From contig DATLFI010000423.1 of NCBI GenBank assembly GCA_035524895.1, positions 1 to 30,258 of the forward strand: a stretch of DNA of 30,258 nucleotides, written 5' to 3'. Shown in pieces: positions 7,111 to 14,777 of this stretch. The stretch comes from DATLFI01 sp035524895 (lineage in GTDB: Bacteria; Acidobacteriota; Thermoanaerobaculia; Multivoradales; Multivoraceae). A program made the translations under genes and the position numbers. Below the pieces are notes generated by a model. The model ran no database searches, was not told the DNA's origin, and worked only from the letters and a program-made list of their open reading frames with translations. Numbering within the stretch: the stretch's first letter is position 1; the number at the start of each line of letters is the position of its first letter.

Positions 7111-8081
7111 CCTGGCACTCCGGGCAGACCGACGCCCGGGGCTGCGCGCTCGAGCACGACCTCCGGGCGGAACCGGAACAGCTCGGCAGGACGGCCACCG
7201 GTGCGTTCGTGGACCCTGCCGGTACCCTCGACCAGCCCGCCGCGATCCACCAAGCGGCGAAAGTTTTGTTTGTGGAGCCGAGCCCCGACGAGCGCCTCGA
7301 CGGTTCGCTGCAACTGCAGCAGTGTGAACTCCTCGAGCATCAGCTCGAACACTACCGGCCGATACTTGAGCTTACCGCGAAGGCGTCCCAGCGCCGTCGC
7401 GAGGATCCGGCGATGGTCGACCGCCATCGCAAGCGAGCCGAATCCGCCTCCGGAGCCGCTCGCCGCCTCTGCCGCGGACTCCGCGACGAGACCCGCCTCG
7501 TAGAGCAGCTGGTAGCGCTCCAGGACCAGCTCCTGGTTCCAGCGGCTACGTCCCGTTCCGAAGGTCAGGTCGACGCGCTCCTGCCGGGTCCGCCGGCGCG
7601 ACACCGCCGTCTCCTGGCCGACCCACCCGCCGAGCGCAGGCACGATGCCGTCGTCGATCGTCCGCGGGCGGCCGCGTCGCCAGTCCTCCCACGGCAGGAA
7701 GTCGTACACGTCGCGCCAGCGCGCCTGGGTTGCGAGCGCCATGTCTCCTTGGCGGACCAGCGCCAGGTACGCCACCGAGAGGACTCGCTGCGAGGGCGCT
7801 GTGCTGCGGCGCGGCCGATCGGCTCGATCACGGTCGCCGAAGGTGTAGAGCTGCTCGACGTACTCGAGCTCGAGACCGGTCTGCTCGCGCACCCAACCGC
7901 GCAGGCCGAGCTCGAGGGTGCGGTCTCCCCCCGGGTCGAGCGGGCCGAACGGCAGCGCGGGATGCTCGGTGCGGCCCCACTCGCTGCGGTCGACCGTGAG
8001 CACCCTCGGCACCTCCTCGGTGACCGCGACGATCACCGCCGAGAGCCCGACGGTGACCGCCGGCACCGCGCTGCGGCTCAC
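7107..8081 (-). CDS. NrtR/NadQ-like NUDIX plus winged-helix regulator of NAD metabolism
   Basis: 324 residues. The N-terminal part is a NUDIX-like domain with the segment QLYTFGDRDR (residues 77-86) and RVLSVAYLALV, as in NrtR proteins. The NUDIX box is degenerate: where active enzymes have RE-x-x-EE-TGL, this protein has RGWVREQTGL (61-70), so hydrolase activity is probably lost. Residues about 235-310 form a winged helix of NrtR type (KLKYRPVVFELMLEEFTLLQLQ, KQNFRRLVDRGGLVE, GGRPAELFRF). It is longer than classical NrtR (about 220-240), with an extra segment at about 130-230, and recalls the NadQ/COG4111 group, which I remember as nadABC regulators in Rhizobiales. Role by analogy: repressor that senses an NAD-derived metabolite. 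The GTG start at 8081 overlaps the lipB stop and follows GGAGGG. It lies one gene upstream of nadABC. Confidence 0.85.
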   Translation of the reverse strand: MSRSAVPAVTVGLSAVIVAVTEEVPRVLTVDRSEWGRTEHPALPFGPLDPGGDRTLELGLRGWVREQTGLELEYVEQLYTFGDRDRADRPRRSTAPSQRVLSVAYLALVRQGDMALATQARWRDVYDFLPWEDWRRGRPRTIDDGIVPALGGWVGQETAVSRRRTRQERVDLTFGTGRSRWNQELVLERYQLLYEAGLVAESAAEAASGSGGGFGSLAMAVDHRRILATALGRLRGKLKYRPVVFELMLEEFTLLQLQRTVEALVGARLHKQNFRRLVDRGGLVEGTGRVHERTGGRPAELFRFRPEVVLERAAPGVGLPGVPG

Positions 8082-8782
8082 TGATCCCTCCCACCGAGCG
8101 GCACGAGCTCGCGGTCGAAGCGGGCCACGAGATATCGCATGCACACTCCGGCGACGCGCTCGAGCGGTATGTGCTCACCGGTCAGCGCGTGCATCGAGGT
8201 CATGCGCACGTCCGGCATGCCGCAGGCGACGATGCCACCGAAGTTCTCGAGCTCCGGCGCGACGTTGAGGGCGAAGCCGTGGGTGGTGACCCAACGCTTG
8301 AGATGCACGCCGATCGAAGCGATCTTTGCCGGCACCCCGCGCTCCTCGACCCAGACGCCGATTCCCTCCCCCTCGCCGCCCCTCGCGGCGATGCCGAAGT
8401 CGCGCAGCGTGTCGACCAGCACTTCCTGCAGGTCGCGCACGTAGCGCCGCAGGTCACGACGATCGGGGTGGAGGTTGAGGATGGGATAGCCGACGAGCTG
8501 CCCGGGGCCGTGGTAGGTCACCTGGCCGCCGCGATCGGTCTCGACCACCTCGATGCCGCGACCGCGCAGCCACTCCGCGCCCGCGACGACGTCCGCGGGA
8601 TCTGCCGAACGGCCGAGCGTGAACACCGGCGGGTGCTCGAGCAGCAGGAGCGTCTCGTCACCTTCGCCGCGCAGCAGCGCATCGCGACAGAGCTCCTGCA
8701 GCCGGAACGCGTCGCGGTAGCCGACGCGCCCGAGGAAGCCGGCGCGCAGGCGACGCGGGCCGCCGAATGTCTCCCCGGACAC
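8078..8782 (-). CDS. lipB: Lipoyl(octanoyl) transferase LipB
   Basis: Transfers octanoyl from acyl carrier protein to lipoyl-domain lysines, the first step of endogenous lipoylation. Signature segments are present: EHPPVFTLGR (49-58), RGGQVTYHGPGQLVGYPILNL (84-104), the catalytic lysine K153 in GVPAKIASIG, and the acyl-accepting cysteine C187 in VACGMPD. About 234 residues is a normal length. The GTG at 8782 is the first start after the pseudokinase stop, 5 bases away; no strong Shine-Dalgarno is visible, so coupling with the upstream gene is likely. The frame continues open upstream over the pseudokinase gene but that part does not look like protein. Confidence 0.95.
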   Translation of the reverse strand: MSGETFGGPRRLRAGFLGRVGYRDAFRLQELCRDALLRGEGDETLLLLEHPPVFTLGRSADPADVVAGAEWLRGRGIEVVETDRGGQVTYHGPGQLVGYPILNLHPDRRDLRRYVRDLQEVLVDTLRDFGIAARGGEGEGIGVWVEERGVPAKIASIGVHLKRWVTTHGFALNVAPELENFGGIVACGMPDVRMTSMHALTGEHIPLERVAGVCMRYLVARFDRELVPLGGRDQ

Positions 8783-8787
8783 GGCAG

Positions 8788-9645
8788 CTACACGCCCGGG
8801 CTCTCGAGACAGCCCAGCAGCCCCTGCTCGGCCTCGGCGGCGGAAGCGAAGCGCTCCTCGGGCGTCTTCGCCAGCAGCCACAGCACGACACGGTCGAGCT
8901 CGACCGGCACGCCCTCGCGCAAGCTCGACGGCGGCTCCGGCTGGTCGTTCTCCAGCGCGTGGATGTGCTCGAGCAGGTTCTTTGCCGGAAAGGGCTGACG
9001 CCCGCAGACCAGCTCGTAGAGGATCGACCCGAGCGAGAACAGGTCGCTGCGGCCGTCGAGATCCTCCCCGCGGAACTGCTCCGGCGAGATGTAGCCGGCA
9101 GTGCCGAGCACCAGACCGTCGCGAGTCCGGAAGCGATCCGCCTCCGCGGCCTCCTCGTCGAGCAGCTTGACCAGACCGAAGTCGACCAGCTTGAGCGTGC
9201 CGTTCGGGTCGAGAATGGCGTGGCCCGGGTTGAGGTTCCGGTGCACCACCCCATGCGAGTGGAGCGCTCCGAGCCCGCGCGCCATCTGGATGGCGATGCT
9301 GAGCGCCAGCGCGAAGGGCGGGCGGCGCTCCTCGAGGAGCTGGCGCAGCGAGCGGCCCTCGACGTACTCGCGCACCGAGAACACCACGTCCCCCCGCCCC
9401 CCGGGCACCAGCGCAGGGTCGTCGACCCGGGCCCGGCCCAGCCCCACGAAGCGGGCCAGGTTCTCGTGCACGATCGCGCGCTCGACCTTCACCTCGCGCT
9501 CGAAGCGCGCCACGGCCTCTGCCGAGCGCTCCCAAGCCGGGAGCACCTTGAGCACGACATCGGTCCCGTCCGCTGCGAGAGCTCGGAAGCGAAACGGCCC
9601 GCCGAGGGACTCGCGAACCTGGTACTCGCCGATGTTCTGGGTCAT
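8788..9645 (-). CDS. Ser/Thr protein kinase-like protein, probable pseudokinase
   Basis: 285 residues that fold as a PknB-type kinase domain with no transmembrane or extra domain. The ATP-binding lysine (K33 in VVLKVL), DFG (155-157), SPE (187-189, in place of APE) and the SDLFSLGSILYEL helix are present. The catalytic loop is not canonical: HRDLKPxN is replaced by HRNLNPGH (135-142), changing the catalytic Asp to Asn137, the Lys to Asn139 and the metal-binding Asn to His142. The glycine loop is also altered (LGGPFRF instead of GxGxxG). The codon for Asn137 is AAC at 9237-9235. Phosphotransfer is therefore unlikely, while nucleotide binding remains possible. The ATG overlaps the E2 stop (ATGA), and lipB follows after 5 bases, which suggests a role tied to the 2-oxoacid dehydrogenase or its lipoylation. 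Confidence 0.9.
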   Translation of the reverse strand: MTQNIGEYQVRESLGGPFRFRALAADGTDVVLKVLPAWERSAEAVARFEREVKVERAIVHENLARFVGLGRARVDDPALVPGGRGDVVFSVREYVEGRSLRQLLEERRPPFALALSIAIQMARGLGALHSHGVVHRNLNPGHAILDPNGTLKLVDFGLVKLLDEEAAEADRFRTRDGLVLGTAGYISPEQFRGEDLDGRSDLFSLGSILYELVCGRQPFPAKNLLEHIHALENDQPEPPSSLREGVPVELDRVVLWLLAKTPEERFASAAEAEQGLLGCLESPGV

Positions 9646-11021
9646 TCGAAGTACGCGCTCAGCTCGTCCCAGCTCGACTCGGTGAGGGTTCTCTTGATCC
9701 GCATCATGAACTGCTCGGCGTCGGCCCCGTCGATCAGGCGGTGGTCGTAGCTCAGCGCCACGTAGGCCATCGAGCGGATCGAGATGCCGTCGTTGCCCTC
9801 GGCGTCGGTGATCACCACCGGGCGCTTCTGTATCGCGCCGACGCACAGGATCGCGACCTGCGGCTGGTTGATCATCGGCAGGCCGAACAGGCTGCCGAAC
9901 ACGCCGGGGTTGGTCACGGTGAAGGTGCCGCCGCGCACCTCCTCGGGGCGCAAGCGCTTGGCGCGCGCGCGCTCGGCGAGGTCGTTGGCCTGGGTCGCGA
10001 GGCCGACCAGGTTGAGACGGTCCGCGTGGTGGATCACCGGTACCAGCAGGCCCCAGTCGAGCGCCACCGCCATGCCGAGGTGGACGTCCTCCTTGTACAC
10101 GACGTTGGTGCCGTCGACCGAGGCGTTGAACTTCGGGTAGGTGCGCAGCCCGTCGATCACCGCCTTGAACACGAACGGCATGAACGTCAGCTTGGTACCG
10201 GCCTTCTCTTCGAACTTGCGCCGGGCGCGGGCGCGCGCGGCCACCACCGACGAGAAGTCGCACTCGAACACGGTCGAGACGTGCGCCGAGGTCTGCTGCG
10301 AATACAGCATGTGCGCCGCGGTGAGGCGCCGAATCGGCGTCATCGGTTCGATGTGCACGCGCTCGTTGTCGGTGTAGGCGGGTACCGAGAACTCGACCTC
10401 GCCCGGCCTGCGGCTCTCTCCGACGCCGCGGTCGCCGCTCGGCACCAACCCGCGACCCGGCGCTTCCGCCGCGGCGGGAGCCGAATCAGGTGCCGGCGAA
10501 GGCCCTTCTGGCTTCTCGCCGCGCCCGTCGAGGTATTGCAGGATGTCCTGCCTGGTCACGCGACCGTGCAAGCCGGAGCCCTCGAGCTCGCTCAGGTCGA
10601 CGCCCTCCTCGGCCGCGATCCGGCGCACCAGCGGGCTCGAGAACTGCCGCAACCGCTCCTCGAGGCTGCCCGGAGCGACGCTCTCGCGCGCCTTGGTCGC
10701 CTCTGCAACCTGGCTCGAGGGCACCTGCTCCGCCGGCGCGGCCTGGCCACCCGTTGGGGCATGCGGCGCGGCGGCGCCGGCGCTGGGTTGGCCGATGCTC
10801 GCGATCACCGTGTCGACCGCCACGGTCTCGCCCTCGCGGAAGCGCACCTCGAGCAAGGTGCCGGTCGCGGGGCTCGGGATCTCGGCGTCGACCTTGTCGG
10901 TGGAGATCTCGAGCAGCGGCTGATCGCGCTCGACGCGCTCGCCGATTCCGACCAGCCAGCGCGTGATAGTGCCCTCGGCGATCGACTCGCCCATCTGCGG
11001 CATGATGACTTCGGTGGTCAT
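9642..11021 (-). CDS. 2-oxoacid dehydrogenase complex E2 (dihydrolipoamide acyltransferase)
   Basis: 459 residues with the standard E2 layout: one lipoyl domain (1-80) with lipoyl-lysine K43 in EISTDKVDAEIP; an Ala/Pro-rich linker; a peripheral subunit-binding domain (about 128-164, SPLVRRIAAEEGVDL); a second linker; and the catalytic domain (about 225-459) ending with YDHRLIDG, giving active-site H427 and D431. Sequence style (MPQMGESIAEGTI) fits 2-oxoglutarate or branched-chain complexes better than pyruvate dehydrogenase, but substrate cannot be fixed without the E1 gene, which is not in this window. The ATG at 11021 matches the start of the lipoyl domain; the frame stays open to 11300 over the divergent patatin gene, and that extension is not plausible. 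First gene of the minus-strand series, 85 bases from the divergent phospholipase. Confidence 0.95.
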   Translation of the reverse strand: MTTEVIMPQMGESIAEGTITRWLVGIGERVERDQPLLEISTDKVDAEIPSPATGTLLEVRFREGETVAVDTVIASIGQPSAGAAAPHAPTGGQAAPAEQVPSSQVAEATKARESVAPGSLEERLRQFSSPLVRRIAAEEGVDLSELEGSGLHGRVTRQDILQYLDGRGEKPEGPSPAPDSAPAAAEAPGRGLVPSGDRGVGESRRPGEVEFSVPAYTDNERVHIEPMTPIRRLTAAHMLYSQQTSAHVSTVFECDFSSVVAARARARRKFEEKAGTKLTFMPFVFKAVIDGLRTYPKFNASVDGTNVVYKEDVHLGMAVALDWGLLVPVIHHADRLNLVGLATQANDLAERARAKRLRPEEVRGGTFTVTNPGVFGSLFGLPMINQPQVAILCVGAIQKRPVVITDAEGNDGISIRSMAYVALSYDHRLIDGADAEQFMMRIKRTLTESSWDELSAYFE

Positions 11022-11106
11022 GGGAACATCTGGAGGTATCGGCGCCGGCCGGAGGGGGCAGTCTACTTTGTGCGCGGTTCCCACGCCTCGCCGTAGCATT
11101 CGATCG

Positions 11107-12363
11107 ATGACCCATACCGCCAACCCGCCCCAGCGCGCGGTCGAGCCGCCGCCCGACCGCTCCGTCCCAAGGCTCGCGCTGGTGCTCACCGGTGGCGGCG
11201 CCCGGGCCGCGTACCAGGTCGGTCTACTGCGCTGGCTCGGGCGCCGCGTGCCAGAGCTACGTTTCGACATCATCACCGGCGTCTCCGCCGGGGCGATCAA
11301 CGCCTGCTACCTCGCCAGTCACGCGGGCGACCTCGCGTTCGCCGCCACCGGGCTCACCGACGTGTGGGCCGGGCTGGAGCCGGAGCGCGTGTTTCGCGTC
11401 GACACCCGCTCGCTGCTGTCGCGGACCGCGGGCTGGGGTCTGCGACTGGTCTCGGGCGGTGCTCCGATCGCGCCGAAGCCGCAGTCCCTGGTCGACGCCT
11501 CGCCGCTCAGCACCCTGCTCCGCGACACGCTCGAGGCCGACGAGGGCGGGCAGCTGACCGGCATCACGCGCAACATCGCGGCGGGTCGCTTGCGCGCGAT
11601 CGCGCTCACCACCCTCGACTGGGCGACCGGTGTCAACGTCACCTGGGTCCAGGATCACGATGTCGCAGCCTGGTCCCGACCAGGACGCGAAAGCCGCCTC
11701 GCCACGCTCACCCTCGACCATGTCCTGGCCTCGGCATCCCTGCCGATGATCTTCCCGGCGGTGCGCCTCGACGGCTCCTGGCATGGCGACGGCGGCGTCA
11801 GGCTCACCTTTCCACTCGCGCCGGCGCTCCACCTGGGTGCCGACCGCATCCTCGCCATCTCGACGCGCCACGCGCCACAGGGTGGCCGGCGGTCGGCGGA
11901 CACCGACGGCTACCCGCCGCCCGCTCAGATCGCCGGCGTGCTGTTCAACGCCGTCTTCCTCGACGCCCTGGACTCCGACGCCCACACCCTCCAGCGACTC
12001 AATCGCCTCCTGCCCACGGCGACCGCCGAAACGCGTCGCGCGCTCCGCCCGATCGAGCTGTGCGTGATCCGCCCGTCGACCGACCTCGGACGTCTCGCAG
12101 CGAAGTTCGAGTGGCGCCTGCCGGGAGCCTTCCGCTTCATGACCCGCGGGCTCGGCACCAAGCAGACCCGCAGCCCCGACCTGCTGTCGCTGCTGCTCTT
12201 CCAGCGCGACTACGTCGAGGCGCTGATGGAGATCGGAGAGCAAGACGCCGAGGTGCACGGCGAGGAGCTGCTTGCGATCGTCGCAGGTCGACCCGCGACA
12301 CCCACGTCGGACGCAGACGCTCGAAGCCGCGAGTCACCATCGGCCGATGCTCACTCGAGGTAG
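11107..12363 (+). CDS. Patatin-like phospholipase family protein
   Basis: 418-residue serine acyl hydrolase with a Ser-Asp dyad. The oxyanion-hole glycines (GGGARAAYQVG, residues 29-39), the nucleophile Ser60 in GVSAG and the catalytic Asp228 in DGG are all in place, in the order expected for patatins. There is no signal peptide or membrane segment, so it is probably cytoplasmic or membrane-peripheral. The ATG at 11107 is selected because the conserved domain begins at residue 22; an in-frame start further upstream at 10963 would run over the divergent E2 gene. Its stop lies 13 bases inside the convergent speA gene. The lipid substrate is unknown. Confidence 0.93.
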   Translation: MTHTANPPQRAVEPPPDRSVPRLALVLTGGGARAAYQVGLLRWLGRRVPELRFDIITGVSAGAINACYLASHAGDLAFAATGLTDVWAGLEPERVFRVDTRSLLSRTAGWGLRLVSGGAPIAPKPQSLVDASPLSTLLRDTLEADEGGQLTGITRNIAAGRLRAIALTTLDWATGVNVTWVQDHDVAAWSRPGRESRLATLTLDHVLASASLPMIFPAVRLDGSWHGDGGVRLTFPLAPALHLGADRILAISTRHAPQGGRRSADTDGYPPPAQIAGVLFNAVFLDALDSDAHTLQRLNRLLPTATAETRRALRPIELCVIRPSTDLGRLAAKFEWRLPGAFRFMTRGLGTKQTRSPDLLSLLLFQRDYVEALMEIGEQDAEVHGEELLAIVAGRPATPTSDADARSRESPSADAHSR

Positions 12364-14288
12364 GTGTACCCCTGCAGTCCCTGCTCGAAAAAGCGCAGGA
12401 GCTGCCCCGACTCCTGCGCCGACAGGCGGCCCTCGCGCACCGCGCTCTCGACGTCGCGACGGAAACGGCGGTGCAGGATGTCGGCGTCGAACTGCACGTA
12501 CGCGAGCACCTCGCGCACGGTGTCCCCGGCCACCACCTCGTCGATCACGGCGCGGCCTTGCTCGTCGAGCACTACGTGCACGGCGGTGGTGTCGCCGAGC
12601 AGGTTGTGCAGGTCGCCGAGGATCTCCTGGTACGCGCCCACCAGGAACACGCCGAGACAGTACGGCTCGCCTTCGCGCAGCTCGTGCAGGGGCAGGGCGT
12701 GCTTGACGTCGCGGCGATCGATGAACTGATCGATCTTGCCGTCCGAGTCACAAGAGATGTCGCCCAGGATCCCCCGCTTGCGCGGCTCTTCGCCAAGCCG
12801 ATGGATTGGCATGACCGGAAAGAGCTGCTTGATCGCCCAGGCGTCCGGGATGCTCTGGAACACCGAGAAGTTGCAGAAGTAGGTCTCCGAGAGGAGACTG
12901 TCGAGACCCTCGAGCTCCTCGGGCACGGGATCGAGCTGCGCGGCGACGCGCCGCACTTTGCGGCAGATCGCCCAGTACAGAGCCTCGGCCAGGGCGCGGT
13001 CGCGCAACGGCAGGTAGCCGAGCTTGAACAGGTCGAGTGCCTCGTCCAGCCCCTGCTGGGCGTCGTGGTAGGCCTCGATCACGTTTCTGGCGGTGACCCG
13101 TCGATGAGCGTCCCAGAGGTCGTGGAGTGGCTGCTCGGCCTCCTGCGGAATCGATTCCGGAAGATCTCCCGCCGAGAATCCGCTCACTCCCAGCACGTTC
13201 ATCACCAGCACGCTGTGGTAAGCGGTGATGGCGCGGCCGCACTCGGTGTAGATCGTCGGATGCGGCAGGCGCTCCTCCTCGCACACGCTGTGGACGTGAT
13301 AGATCACGTCGTTGGCGTACTCCTGGAGCGTGTAGTTGATGCTCGACTCGAAGTTGGTCTGCGAGCCGTCGTAGTCGACGCCCAGGCCGCCGCCGACGTC
13401 GAGGATCTCGAGCCCGGCTCCCAGCTTCTTGAGCTCCGCATAGAGGCGCGCCGCTTCCGCAACGGCACCCTTGATCTGCCGGATATTGGTGATCTGGCTG
13501 CCGAGGTGAAAGTGCAGCAGTCGCAAGCAGTCGGCCATCCCGGCCTCGCGCAGGCGCTCCAGCATGCGCAGCGCCTCGCCGCTGGTCAGCCCGAACTTCG
13601 AGCGATAGCCCGCCGAGTCCTTCCAGCGGCCGGATCCGCGGGTCGCGAGCTTCAGCCGCATGCCGATCGAGGGGCGGACGTCGAACTTTCGCGCGTACTC
13701 GAGGATGAGCTCGAGCTCGGTGTACTTCTCGACCACCGGCGTGATCTGTCGCCCGACCTTCTGCGCCAGGATCACTGTCTCGATGTACTCGTCGTCCTTG
13801 AACCCGTTGCAGACGATAGGCGTGTCGTTGTCCGCCACGGCCAGCACCGCGAGCAGCTCCGGCTTGGACCCGGCCTCGAGACCGTCGCCGTAGCGCTTGC
13901 CGAAGCGGTGGATCTCTTCGACCACGTGACGCTGCTGGTTGACCTTGATCGGGTAGATCGACACGTACCGGCCGCGGTAGTCGTTGTCTTGGATGGCGCG
14001 CTCGAACGCTGCGTGGATCGCGTCGATGCGATCCTCGAGGATCGAGGCGAAGCGCAGCAGCACCGGCAGCGAGAAACCGCGCAACTCGAGCTGGTCGACC
14101 AGCTCCTTGAGGTCGACCGAGCCCTCGGGCGCGCGCGAGCGGCGAGGATGCACCAGCACGTTGCCGTTGTCGCCGACCGAGAAGTAGCCCTGCCCCCAGC
14201 GATCGATCTCGTAGAGCTCCGCCGACCTGGCAGCGGTCCAGCGCTCGCCGGCGGCGGTGAGGGTAGTGGTGCCAGCGGGTTGACTCAC
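12351..14288 (-). CDS. speA: Biosynthetic arginine decarboxylase SpeA
   Basis: PLP enzyme converting arginine to agmatine for polyamine synthesis. The 645 residues match the long biosynthetic family. The PLP lysine is K115 in YPIKVNQQ. Other family segments are GLEAGSKPEL, CNGFKDDEYI, LHFHLGSQI, DVGGGLGVDYDG, TECGRAI and the catalytic-cysteine region TYFCNFSVFQS in the C-terminal part. The GTG at 14288 is chosen because GGAGGT lies 5 bases upstream and the conserved WTAARSAELYEIDRWG begins shortly afterwards. It has its own promoter-like sequence at 14314-14342. Its 3' end overlaps the convergent patatin gene by 13 bases. Confidence 0.96.
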   Translation of the reverse strand: MSQPAGTTTLTAAGERWTAARSAELYEIDRWGQGYFSVGDNGNVLVHPRRSRAPEGSVDLKELVDQLELRGFSLPVLLRFASILEDRIDAIHAAFERAIQDNDYRGRYVSIYPIKVNQQRHVVEEIHRFGKRYGDGLEAGSKPELLAVLAVADNDTPIVCNGFKDDEYIETVILAQKVGRQITPVVEKYTELELILEYARKFDVRPSIGMRLKLATRGSGRWKDSAGYRSKFGLTSGEALRMLERLREAGMADCLRLLHFHLGSQITNIRQIKGAVAEAARLYAELKKLGAGLEILDVGGGLGVDYDGSQTNFESSINYTLQEYANDVIYHVHSVCEEERLPHPTIYTECGRAITAYHSVLVMNVLGVSGFSAGDLPESIPQEAEQPLHDLWDAHRRVTARNVIEAYHDAQQGLDEALDLFKLGYLPLRDRALAEALYWAICRKVRRVAAQLDPVPEELEGLDSLLSETYFCNFSVFQSIPDAWAIKQLFPVMPIHRLGEEPRKRGILGDISCDSDGKIDQFIDRRDVKHALPLHELREGEPYCLGVFLVGAYQEILGDLHNLLGDTTAVHVVLDEQGRAVIDEVVAGDTVREVLAYVQFDADILHRRFRRDVESAVREGRLSAQESGQLLRFFEQGLQGYTYLE

Positions 14289-14310
14289 GGGCGACCTCCG
14301 GAAAACCGCA

Positions 14311-14342
14311 GGCACCATAGTGCCAAGCGCCCGCCGGCGCAA
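14311..14342 (-). promoter_or_regulatory. Candidate speA promoter with palindrome over the -10
   Basis: On the minus strand TTGCGC (14342-14337) and TATGGT (14319-14314) are separated by exactly 17 bases. The palindrome GGCAC-TATG-GTGCC (14311-14324) covers the -10 box and could be an operator or a short hairpin at the transcript start. It lies 23 bases before the speA GTG. The -35 is a weak match. Confidence 0.4.
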
Positions 14343-14386
14343 GCATCCGAGCCGTTTCTCTACGAGGCGCGGCTGTCGCGTGCTCT

Positions 14387-14758
14387 TCACGACGGCGTGC
14401 TGGTGTCAGCGCGCTCGATGGCGAGGCGGAAGGTCCAGCTCACCAGCTCGGCGGCCAGCTCCTCGTCGGTGAGCTCGGCCCCATCGATCCAGCGCCGCCA
14501 GAGCTTCTCCGGCGCGAACGACAGCGAGTAGCCGTGCTGCAGCCGCCGGCCGTGCGCGTCGAGCTCCAGTTGGCGCGCGACCAGCCCGCCCTCGGTGCGC
14601 TCGAGCTCGCAGCTCGCGAGCACCTCCCCACCGCCCTCCTCGCGAGCGCCGCGCGTCGCCTCGATCGTGCTCTTCGCCGGCCGCCAGGCGACTTCTAGCG
14701 TCGACCCGCTCAGCTCGGCGCAAACCTCGCGGAGGGCGGACTCGAGCTCGGGGCGCAT
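14387..14758 (-). CDS. Small protein of unknown function (123 residues)
   Basis: A hydrophilic, acidic protein with no cysteine-rich motif, signal peptide or membrane segment. The first half (to about residue 55) contains alternating polar and hydrophobic residues ending in ELERTEGGLVARQLELD; the second half has a likely helical end, LTDEELAAELVSWTFRLAIE (residues 96-115). I do not recognise the family. The ATG at 14758 is the first start after the histidine kinase stop (19 bases away); the frame is open further upstream to 14824 within the kinase. It lies between the histidine kinase and speA with 98 bases before speA, so it is probably the last gene of the dynamin-kinase series. Confidence 0.7.
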   Translation of the reverse strand: MRPELESALREVCAELSGSTLEVAWRPAKSTIEATRGAREEGGGEVLASCELERTEGGLVARQLELDAHGRRLQHGYSLSFAPEKLWRRWIDGAELTDEELAAELVSWTFRLAIERADTSTPS

Positions 14759-14777
14759 CGACCGGGACCACCCGACC

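Noticed and set aside
8078..9535. LipB fused to a 250-residue N-terminal extension
   Set aside because: The extension is the shadow of the pseudokinase gene in another frame, with typical Arg/Ala-rich composition. The LipB domain begins after 8782.
8788..9645. Pyruvate dehydrogenase kinase-like regulator of E2
   Set aside because: Those kinases belong to the histidine-kinase-like GHKL fold; this protein has the Ser/Thr kinase fold with a non-canonical catalytic loop.
9642..11300. E2 starting at 11300 with a 93-residue extension
   Set aside because: The extension lies over the divergent patatin gene and the lipoyl domain begins exactly at the ATG at 11021.
11364..14531. A 1055-codon open frame on the plus strand opposite speA
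   Set aside because: It crosses the patatin gene in a different frame and lies antisense to speA; such long shadows are expected at this GC content. The opposite strands carry complete family motifs.
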